From: Rhizobacter sp. Root1221
GTDB taxonomy: Bacteria; Pseudomonadota; Gammaproteobacteria; Burkholderiales; Burkholderiaceae_C
DNA: 64,000 bases
NCBI RefSeq assembly: GCF_001425785.1
Contig: NZ_LMDI01000067.1
Location: 177,762 to 241,761, forward strand
Direction: 5' to 3'
Numbering within the stretch: the first letter of the stretch is position 1; each line of letters begins with the position of its first letter. The notes under the pieces are model-generated. The model did no database searches, had not been told where the DNA came from, and saw only the letters and a list, made by a program, of their open reading frames with translations. Shown in pieces: positions 51,850 through 61,393 of the stretch. A program made the translations under genes and the position numbers.

Positions 51850-52233
51850 TTGATCCAGGTCGAGGGGTTGGCCGCCCCTTGGTTGCGCCAGCACCTGCCA
51901 TCCCGACGCCCGCACCGCCGGCCAACCAAGTCCCTGCCCCACGGCGGCGACTGGTGGCTGGCGGCAGTGCTCGACGTGCCGGCAACCGCGTTGCCCTCCT
52001 TCCTGCCGGGCGACGCCGCGCCAGCGACGTTTGACATCCCACCCGGCCTGGCGCTGGCATCGTCGTTCGCCACCCTGAAGGCATTGCCGGGTGCACGGTC
52101 GTCGCCGGACGGGCGGCTGCGCGTGACGGCCAATGTGCACGGGGTCGGGCCGTACGCGAGTTCACCGCTGCTGCACGGCCACACGATGCCGTTGAGCGCC
52201 ACGCAGGTTCTTGTGGTGCTGTGGACCCACTGA
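51850..52233 (+). CDS. Protein of unknown function
   Basis: A 127-residue frame beginning with TTG 51850, followed 18 bases after its stop by a clear terminator hairpin, which supports expression. A central part (WWLAAVLDVPATALPSF, LALASSFATLKALPG) looks protein-like. No domain is recognised. The start is weak: GGGAGG lies 11 bases upstream. Confidence 0.5.
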   Translation: MIQVEGLAAPWLRQHLPSRRPHRRPTKSLPHGGDWWLAAVLDVPATALPSFLPGDAAPATFDIPPGLALASSFATLKALPGARSSPDGRLRVTANVHGVGPYASSPLLHGHTMPLSATQVLVVLWTH

Positions 52234-52251
52234 GGGCGTGGGCGAAGAAGG

Positions 52252-52270
52252 AACGGGGCCAAGCCCCGTT
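52252..52270 (+). terminator. Terminator hairpin after the 51850 gene
   Basis: AACGGGGC-CAA-GCCCCGTT forms a perfect 8-base stem with a 3-base loop, followed by a short pyrimidine tract (CTCTC). It lies 18 bases after the preceding stop codon. Confidence 0.6.
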
Positions 52271-52350
52271 CTCTCCCAGGCCGCCCGCCTGGCGGCGAGC
52301 GGCCTCTGCACCGGCGCGATGGCCCGAAGGCGCTCACCCCGGCAAGGGGC

Positions 52351-52650
52351 TCATCGGCTCAACCACGCATCGATGGCGATCCGATAGATCTGCAAGGCCA
52401 GGCCATGCAGCAGGCCCGACGCCACGACACTGCAGAGTGTTTCCACCTCGCCCGTCGCCAGCAGGCGCCGGGCCACCGACGCGTGGTCGTGGAACGACTG
52501 GACCACCCGCGGGTTGAAGGCGATCAGCCGCGCGAGCTGTTGGCCGTTCCGGGAGCCCGGTTCGAGCGTCAGCGTCAGCGGCTGAACGAGGTAGAGGCGG
52601 AACTGCTGGTGGACGGCATGGGCATGGTGTCGCGCAAGAGGGTTGTGCAT
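52351..52650 (-). CDS. Small protein of unknown function
   Basis: A 99-residue basic, helical protein (FRLYLVQPLTLTLEPGS, QLARLIAFNPRVVQSFHDHASVARRLLATGEVETL). A GGAAAAG sequence five bases before ATG 52650 may serve as ribosome-binding site. Its 5' leader contains the hairpin at 52688-52712. No family recognised. Confidence 0.55.
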   Translation of the reverse strand: MHNPLARHHAHAVHQQFRLYLVQPLTLTLEPGSRNGQQLARLIAFNPRVVQSFHDHASVARRLLATGEVETLCSVVASGLLHGLALQIYRIAIDAWLSR

Positions 52651-53231
52651 CGTCTTTTCCGTTCCGTGCGGTGAACAAAAACGGCGAACACGCCTCCCCG
52701 CACGGGAGGTGTGTCCACCCCCCGAAGGGAAGAAAGTTGGTTTGCCAGGCGCACGCCACGAGACGCCCGAGGGCGTTGCGTGGGTGTGCATGGACACGCC
52801 GGTCACGGCAGGGGCGGATGCCCTGGCCTTGTGACCGGCCAGGGCTGCCGAAGGCACGCGGCAGCGTCGAACGATCAGCGAGCAGGTTTCACGGGGACAT
52901 CGGGGGTGGGCTCCAGGTGAGGGACACCCCGATGGCAACGGCCCACGCGGGAGCCAGTCCCAGCGGGGCAGAACACCTGCGGTGGCAGGCGGTGGTTGAA
53001 AAGCTCCGTATCGTGGAGCGGCCGTTTCGACCGAGGTCGAACGATCAGCCGTCAGGATAGGCCGCCACCGGCGCACCACCGCCTCGCCAGGCGGGTGGTT
53101 TCGAATCCGTTTTCAACATGGGGGAGTCGGATTCGTCTGTGGGGGTGTGCGGGAGCCCACAAAGTGCCTGATACTTTGCACACAGGCGCAGGCCAGGGAG
53201 GCGCGCCCGGTACCGATCCACGGGGGAACCC
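52651..53231. other. Intergenic region with a strong hairpin
   Basis: A 581-base stretch between divergent small genes. It contains the stem-loop at 52688-52712. A 42-codon frame from ATG 52932 has GAGGGA seven bases upstream but no other support. No other gene or RNA is recognised. Confidence 0.45.
52688..52712 (-). promoter_or_regulatory. Stem-loop in the 5' leader of the 52650 gene
   Basis: CACGCCTCCC, five bases, GGGAGGTGTG form a 10-base stem with one wobble pair. On the minus strand it is followed by a T-rich stretch (TTCGCCGTTTTTG) before the start codon. This could act as an attenuator. Confidence 0.35.
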
Positions 53232-53513
53232 ATGAACCATCCAACCGACGTCGACGACAACGAGGTCACCGACCACGGCCCCATCTCCGCATTTGGTGAA
53301 GCCCAGCCGCCCACCGACGCGGAACGCTACCGCTGGATCCGAGCCAACCGCTCGGATGCTGCGCTGCACGCGGCGCTGCGCGACGCACACTTCGACCACG
53401 ACTTCAACGTCCAGATCGATGCCGCCATGCGCGCACAACGCGAAGACCACGAGGCCGTGGAACTGCCCCGCGCCGCGAAACCGTTCGGGCGCCGCCGCTC
53501 CGATTTCGAGTGA
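53232..53513 (+). CDS. Small acidic protein of unknown function
   Basis: A 93-residue protein with GGGGGAA three bases before ATG 53232. Central motif DAERYRWIRANRSDAALHAAL followed by FNVQIDAAMRAQ resembles short proteins common in phages and betaproteobacteria that carry ERYRWLR and DAAIDAAM motifs. Function unknown. Confidence 0.65.
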   Translation: MNHPTDVDDNEVTDHGPISAFGEAQPPTDAERYRWIRANRSDAALHAALRDAHFDHDFNVQIDAAMRAQREDHEAVELPRAAKPFGRRRSDFE

Positions 53514-53601
53514 CCCCCGCGTCCCAAGGCGCCTGTCACCCGCTGAGCAGCTGAGCGGCACGGTAGTCAGCGGAAGCAGACAGGAAAGCAAACTCAGAAA
53601 C

Positions 53602-53630
53602 GGAAACGGGCCCCAGAGGGGCCCGTTTCC
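53602..53630. terminator. Bidirectional intrinsic terminator
   Basis: GGAAACGGGCCCC at 53602-53614 and GGGGCCCGTTTCC at 53618-53630 form a perfect 13-base stem with AGA loop. It lies between the convergent 53232 gene and the IclR gene and can serve both. Confidence 0.8.
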
Positions 53631-53673
53631 TTTGGCTGTCAGTCTGTCTGCATCCTGGACAGCTTCTGGTGCT

Positions 53674-54507
53674 TCAGTCCCGTTCTGAAGCGGCAAGCCC
53701 CCCGGCCGGGCTGCCTTGCCAGCCCAGCCCCCGCGAAATCTGGGCCGCGGCGGCGCGCACCGCGTCTGCCACCGACGAGTTCCAGTCGCTCGGGAAATGA
53801 TCCTGGTGACCCAGCGTGGTGATGACGATCGCAGGCTGGCCTTCGTGGTCGAACGCCGGTGCACTGAAGGCATTGACGCCTGGGATCGGACGCCCCTCCG
53901 CACGTACCAGCCCGTGCGCGCTGAGGTCCTGCCTGGCCTGGCGCAGCACCTTGAGTTCGGCCGCCGAGAACGCGATGGCCTGCCCGGGTTCGTCGCCCAC
54001 CGCGCCGGGCGACGCCCGGACCACGCGCTTTTCAGGCAGGGCGCCGGCGAATGCCCGCCCGGTGGCGGTGCCCAGGATGGACATCACCGTGCCGGAGCGC
54101 ATGGCCACCAGCAGCGGCTGGCGCGCCTCGATCATGCGAACCACTGTCGGCCCGAGGTTCCCCCAGAGCGCCAGCGCCACCGCGAAACCGGTAGATGACG
54201 CCAGGTCTTCGGCCACCGGCCCGGCCACGCGCACCGGGTCGAGCTGGCTCAGGCTGGCCAGCCCCACCTGCAGCGCGGAGGGCCCGAGCGCATAGCGGCC
54301 GGTGGCCTTGTCCTGCTCGATCAGCCCGAGCTTGCCAAAGCTCACCAGGTAGGGATGGGCGCGCGCAGGCGTCAAGCCCGCTTGGGCCGCGAGGTCCTTC
54401 AGGTTCATCGGGCCGTGGTGTGCCGCCAGGGCGAGCAGCAACCTGCCGCCGACTTCGATCGACTGCACGGCGCGTTGTCCGGGGTCTTTCTCAGGTTCGT
54501 CTTGCAT
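53674..54507 (-). CDS. IclR-family transcriptional regulator
   Basis: A 277-residue regulator: winged helix-turn-helix near residues 15-75 (LALAAHHGPMNLKDLAAQAGLTPARAHPYL) and IclR effector domain with SILGTATGRAFAGALP and a C-terminal ligand pocket (GVNAFSAPAFDHEG). It is divergent from the homogentisate operon and should respond to a pathway aromatic. A dyad at 54559-54575 in the shared promoter is its likely operator. Confidence 0.94.
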   Translation of the reverse strand: MQDEPEKDPGQRAVQSIEVGGRLLLALAAHHGPMNLKDLAAQAGLTPARAHPYLVSFGKLGLIEQDKATGRYALGPSALQVGLASLSQLDPVRVAGPVAEDLASSTGFAVALALWGNLGPTVVRMIEARQPLLVAMRSGTVMSILGTATGRAFAGALPEKRVVRASPGAVGDEPGQAIAFSAAELKVLRQARQDLSAHGLVRAEGRPIPGVNAFSAPAFDHEGQPAIVITTLGHQDHFPSDWNSSVADAVRAAAAQISRGLGWQGSPAGGLAASERD

Positions 54508-54558
54508 GGGGAAGTGAGGTCTCCGTGGGATCGTTCAGATTTTGCCGTACACAAACCA

Positions 54559-54575
54559 GTTTGCCAAATGCAAAC
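54559..54575. promoter_or_regulatory. IclR-type operator dyad before the homogentisate operon
   Basis: GTTTGC-CAAAT-GCAAAC is a perfect 6-5-6 inverted repeat in the AT-rich gap between the divergent IclR gene and the MBL-fold gene. Related CAAAC/TTTGC half-sites repeat nearby (54551-54595). Confidence 0.55.
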
Positions 54576-54625
54576 ACCAAACCTATACTGCAAACTCATT
54601 TGTCTATTACGAATACGAGGCACCC

Positions 54626-55585
54626 ATGACCGTTCCGAAGAAGTTCGCATCCCAGGCCGACCTTGAGGAGAAGCAGGTCAGCTTCACCCAGCTCTCGGAG
54701 CACGCCTGGGCGTACACCGCCGAAGGCGACCCGAACACCGGCATCGTCATCGGCGACGACGCGGTGCTGGTGGCCGACACCCAAGCCACGCCGGCCATGG
54801 CCGCCGACGTGATCCGCCGCATCCGCGAGGTCACCGACAAGCCGATCAAGTACGTGGTGCTGACGCACTACCACGCGGTGCGCGTGCTGGGCGCCTCGGC
54901 CTACCAGCCGCAGCAGATCCTCGCCAGCCAGGACACCTACGACCTGATCGTCGAGCGCGGCGAGGCCGACAAGGCCAGCGAGATCGGCCGCTTCCCGCGC
55001 CTGTTCCGCAACGTCGAGACGGTGCCTGCGGGCATGACCTGGCCCACGATCACCTTCACCGGCAAGATGACCCTGTGGCTCGGCAAGCTCGAGGTGCAGT
55101 TGCTGCAGCTCGGCCGCGGCCACACCAAGGGCGACACGGTGGTATGGCTGCCGCAGGAGCGCACGCTGCTGTCCGGCGACCTGGTCGAGTTCGACGCCAC
55201 GCCCTACGCCGGCGATGCCTACTTCAGCGACTGGCCGCAGACGCTGGCCAACATCGCCGCACTGGAACCACTCGCGCTCGTGCCCGGCCGCGGCCCCGCG
55301 CTCAAGGGTGAAGCCCAGGTGCAGCAGGGCCTGGACGCCACGCGAGACTTCGTCAGCGACCTGTACGCCAACGTCAAGAAAGGCACCGCGGCCGGCAAGG
55401 ACCTGAAGACCGTCTATAAGGAAACCTACGCCGCCCTGCAGCCGAAGTACGGCTCGTGGGTCATCTTCGACCACTGCATGCCCTTCGATGTGACGCGCGC
55501 GTTCGACGAGGCCACCCAGTTCCGCGACCCGCGCATCTGGACCGCCGAACGCGATCGCCAGATGTGGGAAACCCTGGAGGGTTGA
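54626..55585 (+). CDS. MBL-fold (metallo-beta-lactamase superfamily) protein with altered metal motif
   Basis: A 319-residue protein with the MBL fold: TGIVIGDDAVLVADTQAT, then VVLTHYHAVRVLGA (His81, His83), LGRGHTKGDTVVWLP and LLSGDLVEF. The usual HxHxDH motif is changed: positions of the second-site Asp and His hold Val85 and Arg86. The second metal site is therefore probably lost while the first may remain. It opens the homogentisate operon, 3 bases before the hydroxylase gene. It may hydrolyse an ester or thioester of the pathway; this is inference. Confidence 0.88.
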   Translation: MTVPKKFASQADLEEKQVSFTQLSEHAWAYTAEGDPNTGIVIGDDAVLVADTQATPAMAADVIRRIREVTDKPIKYVVLTHYHAVRVLGASAYQPQQILASQDTYDLIVERGEADKASEIGRFPRLFRNVETVPAGMTWPTITFTGKMTLWLGKLEVQLLQLGRGHTKGDTVVWLPQERTLLSGDLVEFDATPYAGDAYFSDWPQTLANIAALEPLALVPGRGPALKGEAQVQQGLDATRDFVSDLYANVKKGTAAGKDLKTVYKETYAALQPKYGSWVIFDHCMPFDVTRAFDEATQFRDPRIWTAERDRQMWETLEG

Positions 55586-55587
55586 GC

Positions 55588-57372
55588 ATGGCCCGCACCT
55601 CCCTCGGCTACGGTTCGGACGGGCAGACGATCCAGGCCTTCGAGTTCGACTACCGGCGTTCGATCGACCAGGACGCCGCCGCCCCGGTGCGGCACCCGGT
55701 GGTGGTGGTCGGCGGCGGCCCGGTCGGCCTGAGCCTTGCGATCGACCTCGCCCAGCGCGGCCAGCGCGTGCTGCTGCTCGACAACGACAGCAAGCTGTCC
55801 ACCGGCTCGCGCGCGATCTGCTTCGCCAAGCGCACGCTGGAAATCTGGGACCGCCTGGGCGTGGGCGACGCGATGTGCGCCAAGGGCGTGGGCTGGAACG
55901 TCGGCAAGGTGTTCTTCGGCAACGAACAGCTCTACCGCTTCGACCTGCTGCCCGAACCGGGGCACCAGCGGCCGGCGTTCATCAACCTGCAGCAGTACTA
56001 CGCCGAGGCCTTTCTCGCGGTGCGCGCCGCCGAGCTGCCCAACCTCGAGATCCGCTGGAAGAACCAGGTCGTTGCCCTCGAGCAAGACGCCGACGGCGTG
56101 CGCATCGGCATCGACACGCCCGACGGCCGCTACACGATCGCCGCCGGCCACGTGGCCGCCTGCGACGGGTCCCGTTCCCCGCTGCGCGCGCTGCTCGGCC
56201 AGGAGAGCAAGGGCCGGACCTTCCGTGACCGCTTCCTGATCGCCGACGTCCGCATGCAAGTCGACAGCTTGGCGCCGCACCGCTCCGAGCCAGGCGCCCC
56301 GTCCTCCGGAGGGCAGCGTCAAGGCGAAGCCACGAGTCCGGAGGCTCCCGGTTTCCCGGCCGAGCGCTGGTTCTGGTTCGACCCGCCCTTCCACCCCAAT
56401 CAAAGCGTCCTGTTGCACCGCCAGCCCGACGGTGTCTGGCGCATCGACTTCCAGCTCGGCTGGGACGCCGATCCCGACGAGGAAAAGAAGCCGGAAAAGA
56501 TCAAGCCGCGCGTTGACGCGATGTTGCGCCAAGCGCTCGGCCGCGAGGTTCCGTTCGAGCTGGAATGGGCCAGCGTCTACACCTTCTCCTGCTTGCGCAT
56601 GGACCGCTTCCGGCTCGGCCGGGTGCTGTTCGCCGGCGACTCGGCACATGGCGTTTCGCCGTTTGGCGCGCGTGGAGCGAACTCGGGTGTGCAAGACGCC
56701 GAGAACCTGGCGTGGAAGCTCGATGCGGTGCTGCGCGGCGCGGCCGGCGATTCGCTGCTGGACAGCTATGCCGAGGAACGCGAGTACGCCGCCGACGAGA
56801 ACATTCTGAACTCGACGCGGGCGACCGACTTCATCACACCGAAGAGCGAGGTCAGCCGGCTGTTCCGCGATGCCGTGCTGCAGCTGTCCAAGCACCACCC
56901 CTTCGCGCGCACGCTGGTCAACAGCGGCCGGTTGTCGGTGCCTGCCACGCTGCACAGGTCACCGCTCAACACGCCGGATGCGGACCGTTTCAAAGGCCAC
57001 ATGGTGCCCGGCGCAGCAGCGGCCGATGCGCCGGTGCGCCTGCCCGACCAGCAACGCGGCTGGCTGCTGCGCCAACTGGGGCCGGGCTTCACGCTGGTGC
57101 TGGCTGCGGGTGAAAGCAGCGCGGCGCTGGCCGCCAAGCTGGCTGACATGCGCCTGCCGGTGCCGCTGGACGTGCTGACGATCGCCCCGTCCGCCGCCGC
57201 CGACAGCTCGGCCACGCTGGCCGATGTGGACGGGCTCGTCGCGCAGCGCTACGACCTGCAGCCCGGCAATGCGGTGCTGTTGCGCCCCGACCACCATGTC
57301 TGCGCGCGCTGGCGCCACCCCGACGCCGACGCCGTCCGGCGTGCCGTCACCCGTGCGCTCGCACTCCATTGA
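55588..57372 (+). CDS. FAD-dependent aromatic hydroxylase (MhpA-like)
   Basis: A 594-residue flavoprotein monooxygenase: VVVVGGGPVGLSLAIDLAQRG near residues 34-54, the DG motif AACDGSRSPLR and the GD motif LFAGDSAHGVSPFGARG, followed by the thioredoxin-like C-terminal domain. In an operon with hmgA and fahA it probably makes homogentisate, for example from a hydroxyphenylacetate. This is inferred from context. Residues about 226-255 hold an odd Ser/Pro/Gly-rich insertion between MQVD and FPAERWFWFD, segments that normally adjoin. GGAGG precedes ATG 55588. Confidence 0.92.
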   Translation: MARTSLGYGSDGQTIQAFEFDYRRSIDQDAAAPVRHPVVVVGGGPVGLSLAIDLAQRGQRVLLLDNDSKLSTGSRAICFAKRTLEIWDRLGVGDAMCAKGVGWNVGKVFFGNEQLYRFDLLPEPGHQRPAFINLQQYYAEAFLAVRAAELPNLEIRWKNQVVALEQDADGVRIGIDTPDGRYTIAAGHVAACDGSRSPLRALLGQESKGRTFRDRFLIADVRMQVDSLAPHRSEPGAPSSGGQRQGEATSPEAPGFPAERWFWFDPPFHPNQSVLLHRQPDGVWRIDFQLGWDADPDEEKKPEKIKPRVDAMLRQALGREVPFELEWASVYTFSCLRMDRFRLGRVLFAGDSAHGVSPFGARGANSGVQDAENLAWKLDAVLRGAAGDSLLDSYAEEREYAADENILNSTRATDFITPKSEVSRLFRDAVLQLSKHHPFARTLVNSGRLSVPATLHRSPLNTPDADRFKGHMVPGAAAADAPVRLPDQQRGWLLRQLGPGFTLVLAAGESSAALAAKLADMRLPVPLDVLTIAPSAAADSSATLADVDGLVAQRYDLQPGNAVLLRPDHHVCARWRHPDADAVRRAVTRALALH

Positions 57373-57383
57373 AGGAACCGGCG

Positions 57384-57584
57384 ATGCCCCTCGTCACCAC
57401 CCCGAACCTGAGCGCACCGGACGACTTCTACGAAGCGCTGATCGACGCCCACAAAGACTTGCCGATCGAAGAAAGCCACGCGCTGAACGCGCGGCTGATC
57501 CTGCTGCTCGCCAATCACATCGGCGCGATCGACGTCCTGCGCGAAGCGCTGGAGGCCGCGCGCCAGCGCCCCACCGACCGTTGA
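57384..57584 (+). CDS. DUF2783-family small protein
   Basis: A 66-residue helical protein: DDFYEALIDAHKDLPIEESHALNARLILLLANHIGA matches the DUF2783 family, which commonly follows MhpA-like hydroxylases. It may be an accessory of the hydroxylase. AAGGA lies seven bases before ATG 57384, 11 bases after the hydroxylase stop. Confidence 0.85.
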   Translation: MPLVTTPNLSAPDDFYEALIDAHKDLPIEESHALNARLILLLANHIGAIDVLREALEAARQRPTDR

Positions 57585-57605
57585 ACCTGCCCTGGAAGGA
57601 CTTCC

Positions 57606-58589
57606 ATGACCTCCTCTCGCATTGCACGCCGCCTGCTTGCCCTGATCGTGGTGGCCGCGCCCTTCGCCCTGCTTCCCGCCATCACGCAGGCTCAACGCGA
57701 CAAGCCGATCGAATGGGTTGTCGGCTATGCCGCCGGTGGGGGCTCGGACGCCGTTGCCCGCACGGTGGCCGAGGCGATGAGCAAGTCACTCGGCCGCACC
57801 ATCGTCGTCAACAACAAGCCCGGCGCTGCGACCAACATCGCCGCCGACTACGTGGCCAAGTCGAAGGATTTCGGCAACGTGATGCTGACGGCCGACTTCG
57901 CGACGCTCGCCGCGAACCCCACGCTGTTCAGCAAGCTGCCCTACGACCCGGTGAAGGACTTCGCCCCGGTCGGCTTGCTGGCGCGCTTTCCGCTGATCCT
58001 CGTGGTTGGCCCTCAAGTCCCGGCAAAGGACTTCAAGGAGTTCGTGGCCTGGGTCAAGAGCCAGCCCGAGGGCATCAGCTACGCGTCGGCCGGTGCCGGC
58101 AGCCCGCACCACCTGGCCACCGAGTTGCTGCGCGAGCGCACCGGCCTGAAGCTGCAGCACGTGCCGTACCGCGGCGCTGCGTTGGCAGTCCAGGACCTGA
58201 TCGGCGGACAAATCCCGTTCGGCCTGATGGACAGTGCCAGCGTGCAGCAGCACCTCGGTTCGGGCAGGTTGCGCGCGATCGGCATCGCAAGCCCGGCACG
58301 GCTGAAGACGCTCGCCGAGATCCCGACGCTGGCAGAGCAAGGCCTCGCCGGCTTCGAAGCCCATGCGTGGCAGGGCCTGGTCGTTCCCGCCGGCACGAGC
58401 CCGGATGTCGTGGCCAAGCTGAGCAAGGCCCTGCAGGAGGCGCTCGACTCGACGCCCGTGAAGGCTCGTTTCCAGACCCTGTCCCTGGAGGCACTGCCCG
58501 GCACGCCACAGCAGATGGCCTCCTACGCCGCAGCCGAGCGCGAGCGATGGGGCAAGTTGATCAAGGCCAACAACATCCGGCTGGACTGA
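57606..58589 (+). CDS. Bug-family (TctC-like) periplasmic binding protein
   Basis: A 327-residue solute-binding protein with signal peptide ending near residue 29 (ITQAQRDK). It has the Bug signatures [36 protein letters not shown], and [17 protein letters not shown]. Bug proteins bind carboxylates for tripartite carriers or signalling; no TctA/TctB genes follow. In this operon it probably captures an aromatic acid substrate. Confidence 0.93.
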   Translation: MTSSRIARRLLALIVVAAPFALLPAITQAQRDKPIEWVVGYAAGGGSDAVARTVAEAMSKSLGRTIVVNNKPGAATNIAADYVAKSKDFGNVMLTADFATLAANPTLFSKLPYDPVKDFAPVGLLARFPLILVVGPQVPAKDFKEFVAWVKSQPEGISYASAGAGSPHHLATELLRERTGLKLQHVPYRGAALAVQDLIGGQIPFGLMDSASVQQHLGSGRLRAIGIASPARLKTLAEIPTLAEQGLAGFEAHAWQGLVVPAGTSPDVVAKLSKALQEALDSTPVKARFQTLSLEALPGTPQQMASYAAAERERWGKLIKANNIRLD

Positions 58590-58590
58590 A

Positions 58591-59895
58591 ATGAACCCAT
58601 CCATGAACGACAACCCACGCCGCTATCAATCCGGCTTCGGCAACGAGTTCGCCAGCGAAGCGGTGCCTGGTGCACTACCCGTGGGCCGCAACAGCCCGCA
58701 GCAGGTGCCCCATGGCCTGTACGCCGAGCTGTTCTCGGGCACGGCGTTCACCGCACCGCGCCATGCCAATCTGCGCAGCTGGTTGTACCGCCGCCAGCCG
58801 TCGGTGGTGGTCGGCGGCTTCGAGCCATTCGCGCAACCCTTTCTCAAGACCGGCGCCCGCGATGGCGTGGCAGCGCCGCCGAACCCGATGCGCTGGCAAC
58901 CGATCGAGATTCCCGGCACACCGACCGATTTCGTCGAGGGCTTGCGCACCGTGGTCGTCAATGGTGATGCCGACGCCCAGACCGGCATGGCCGCGCACCT
59001 CTACCTCGCCAACCGCTCGATGACCGATCGCGCGTTCGTCAATGCCGATGGCGAGCTGCTGCTGGTGCCGCAGCAGGGCAAGCTCACCCTCACCACCGAG
59101 CTCGGTGTGCTGGACGTTGCCCCCGGCGAGGTGGCCTTGCTGCCGCGCGGCATGGCATTCAAGGTTGCGGTCGACGGACCGTCGCGTGGCTACGTCTGCG
59201 AAAACTACGGCGCGCCGTTCCGGCTGCCCGAGCTCGGCCCGATCGGCAGCAACGGGCTCGCGAACCCGCGCGACTTTCTCTCCCCCGTGGCCGCCTTCGA
59301 AGACCCGGTCGGCAGCTACGAGATCGTGCGCAAGTTCGGCGGCGCGCTCTGGCAAGGGCGCGCACCGGCGACGCCCTTCAACGTCGTGGCCTGGCACGGC
59401 AACCTGGCTCCGGTGAAGTACGACACCGCGCACTTCATGACGATCGGTTCGATCAGCTTCGACCACCCGGACCCGTCGATCTTCACGGTCCTCACCAGCC
59501 CGAGCGACACCCCCGGCACGGCGAACGTCGACTTCGTGATCTTCCCGCCGCGCTGGATGGTCGCCGAGGACACCTTCCGCCCGCCCTGGTACCACCGCAA
59601 CGTGATGAGCGAGTTCATGGGCCTGGTGCATGGGCAGTACGACGCCAAGCCCGAGGGTTTCAAGCCCGGCGGCATGAGCATGCACAACTCCATGGTGCCG
59701 CACGGGCCCGACACCGACGCCTTCGACAAGGCGACGAGCGCCGAACTGGCACCGCACAAGCTCGACCACACGCTCGCGTTCATGTTCGAGAGCCGTTGGC
59801 GCTTCCACCCCACCGAGTTCGCGCTGCATGACAGCGCATTCGATGAAACCTACGCCCACTGCTGGGCCGGACTGAAGGACCGCTTCACACCATGA
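58591..59895 (+). CDS. hmgA: Homogentisate 1,2-dioxygenase
   Basis: HmgA opens the ring of homogentisate to maleylacetoacetate using Fe(II) and oxygen. The 434-residue protein is the usual length and shows [13 protein letters not shown] at the N-terminus, [23 protein letters not shown] and, near the C-terminus, [27 protein letters not shown] with the iron-binding His/Glu residues. ATG 58591 directly follows the Bug gene; ATG 58603 is an alternative. It overlaps fahA by 4 bases. No maleylacetoacetate isomerase gene is in the window. Confidence 0.96.
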   Translation: MNPSMNDNPRRYQSGFGNEFASEAVPGALPVGRNSPQQVPHGLYAELFSGTAFTAPRHANLRSWLYRRQPSVVVGGFEPFAQPFLKTGARDGVAAPPNPMRWQPIEIPGTPTDFVEGLRTVVVNGDADAQTGMAAHLYLANRSMTDRAFVNADGELLLVPQQGKLTLTTELGVLDVAPGEVALLPRGMAFKVAVDGPSRGYVCENYGAPFRLPELGPIGSNGLANPRDFLSPVAAFEDPVGSYEIVRKFGGALWQGRAPATPFNVVAWHGNLAPVKYDTAHFMTIGSISFDHPDPSIFTVLTSPSDTPGTANVDFVIFPPRWMVAEDTFRPPWYHRNVMSEFMGLVHGQYDAKPEGFKPGGMSMHNSMVPHGPDTDAFDKATSAELAPHKLDHTLAFMFESRWRFHPTEFALHDSAFDETYAHCWAGLKDRFTP

Positions 59896-61160
59896 CAATC
59901 GACGCCACCCATGACCCGGCGCTGCAAAGCTGGGTCGAGTCGGCCAACTCGGCCGACACCGACTTCCCCGTCCAGAACCTGCCCTTCGGCCGCTTCAGGT
60001 CCGCGGCCCATGAGGAATGGCGCATCGGCGTGGCCATTGGCGACCAGGTGCTCGACCTGCGCGCTGCCGGGCTGACCGACCACGCCGACATGAACCAGTT
60101 GATGGGGCTGGCGCCGAACGAGCGGCGAGCCTTGCGCCGTTCCCTGTCGGACGGGCTGCGGCGGGGTAGCGCGCAAGAGAAGGCGTGGCAAGCGGCGCTG
60201 TTCGCGGCCAGCACCGTCGAACTGGGGTTGCCCTGCCGCATCGGCGACTACACCGACTTCTACATCGGCATCCACCACGCCGCCACGGTCGGCAAGCTGT
60301 TCCGTCCGGACAACCCGCTTCTGCCCAACTACAAGTGGGTGCCGATCGGCTACCACGGCCGCGCATCGACCATTCTTCCGAGCGGCCACCCGTTCATGCG
60401 CCCCCAGGGCCAGCTCAAGGCGGCTGACGCGGCGCCGCGCCTCGCAGCCACGCAACGCCTGGACTTCGAGCTCGAGGTAGGCCTGTTCGTCGGCCGTGGC
60501 AACCGCCTCGGCGAGCCAATCCCGATTGCAAGCGCCGAAGAGCACCTGTTCGGCATCGCCCTCTTCAACGACTGGAGCGCGCGCGACGTGCAGGCCTGGG
60601 AGTACCAACCGCTCGGCCCCTTCCTGTCGAAGAACTTCGCCTCGACGGTCTCACCGTGGATCGTGACGATGGAAGCCCTGGCCCCCTACCGGCGCCCCTT
60701 GGTCCGCCCCGAGGGCGATCCGCAGCCCCTGCCCTACCTCGACAGCGAGGCCAATCGCCACGCGGGCGCGATCGACATCGAGCTGGAGGTCCGGCTGCAA
60801 AGCCGCCTGATGCGCGAGTCGGGCATCCCCGCGCAGTGCATCAGCCGTTCGAACTTCGCGGACGCAGCCTACTGGACCGCAGCGCAGCTGATCGCACACC
60901 ACACGGTCAACGGTTGCGCACTCGCCAGCGGCGACCTGCTCGGCTCGGGCACGCTGTCCGGCCCGCACCCCGAGCAGGCCGGCTCGCTCCTCGAGCTGAC
61001 GCAGGGCGGCAAGCAACCCTTCGGCTTGCCCGGTGGCGAAGTGCGAAGCTTCCTCGAAGATGGCGACAACGTCACCCTCATCGGCAGCTGCTCGCGGGCC
61101 GGCTTCCGCCGCATCGGCTTCGGCCGTTGTGAAGCGACCGTCGAACCTTCGTGGCGGTAG
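59892..61160 (+). CDS. fahA: Fumarylacetoacetase
   Basis: FahA hydrolyses fumarylacetoacetate to fumarate and acetoacetate, ending homogentisate catabolism. The 422-residue protein has [21 protein letters not shown] near residue 118, [21 protein letters not shown] with metal-binding acids and [23 protein letters not shown] 59892 overlaps the hmgA stop as ATGA, so translation is coupled. Confidence 0.96.
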   Translation: MTIDATHDPALQSWVESANSADTDFPVQNLPFGRFRSAAHEEWRIGVAIGDQVLDLRAAGLTDHADMNQLMGLAPNERRALRRSLSDGLRRGSAQEKAWQAALFAASTVELGLPCRIGDYTDFYIGIHHAATVGKLFRPDNPLLPNYKWVPIGYHGRASTILPSGHPFMRPQGQLKAADAAPRLAATQRLDFELEVGLFVGRGNRLGEPIPIASAEEHLFGIALFNDWSARDVQAWEYQPLGPFLSKNFASTVSPWIVTMEALAPYRRPLVRPEGDPQPLPYLDSEANRHAGAIDIELEVRLQSRLMRESGIPAQCISRSNFADAAYWTAAQLIAHHTVNGCALASGDLLGSGTLSGPHPEQAGSLLELTQGGKQPFGLPGGEVRSFLEDGDNVTLIGSCSRAGFRRIGFGRCEATVEPSWR

Positions 61161-61306
61161 TCCGAACGGACGACGTCACCGGATCGCGGCGCTTTGTCGC
61201 GCTGCAGCATGCCGGTTCCGAGGGACCGGCCCTCCGATCGAATCTGCGCCGCGGTCAATGGCCCGGAGTTCCCTGTCAGTCAATCCGCAAGTCCGTGTGG
61301 TGAAAG

Positions 61307-61324
61307 GCAGGCCGGCCGGCCTGC
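61307..61324. promoter_or_regulatory. 18-base perfect palindrome between fahA and the AraC gene
   Basis: GCAGGCCGGCCGGCCTGC is self-complementary, and flanking TGAAAG/CTTTCA at 61301-61306 and 61328-61333 extends the dyad. It may be a terminator hairpin for the homogentisate operon (146 bases after fahA) or an operator; there is no T-tract. Confidence 0.4.
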
Positions 61325-61393
61325 GCGCTTTCACTAGGCCCGTGCGCAAAAGGCGCCACTAAACTGCAAGGGCACGATGGGCAGAGGGACACG

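Noticed and set aside
52671..53060. A 129-codon plus-strand frame in the 52.7-53.1 kb gap
   Set aside because: Arg/Pro-rich composition, no domain; only its last 42 codons have a plausible start, which is too little support.
53150..53200. TGCCTG-N5-TTGC before the 53232 gene as a sigma-54 promoter
   Set aside because: Lacks the essential GG at -24.
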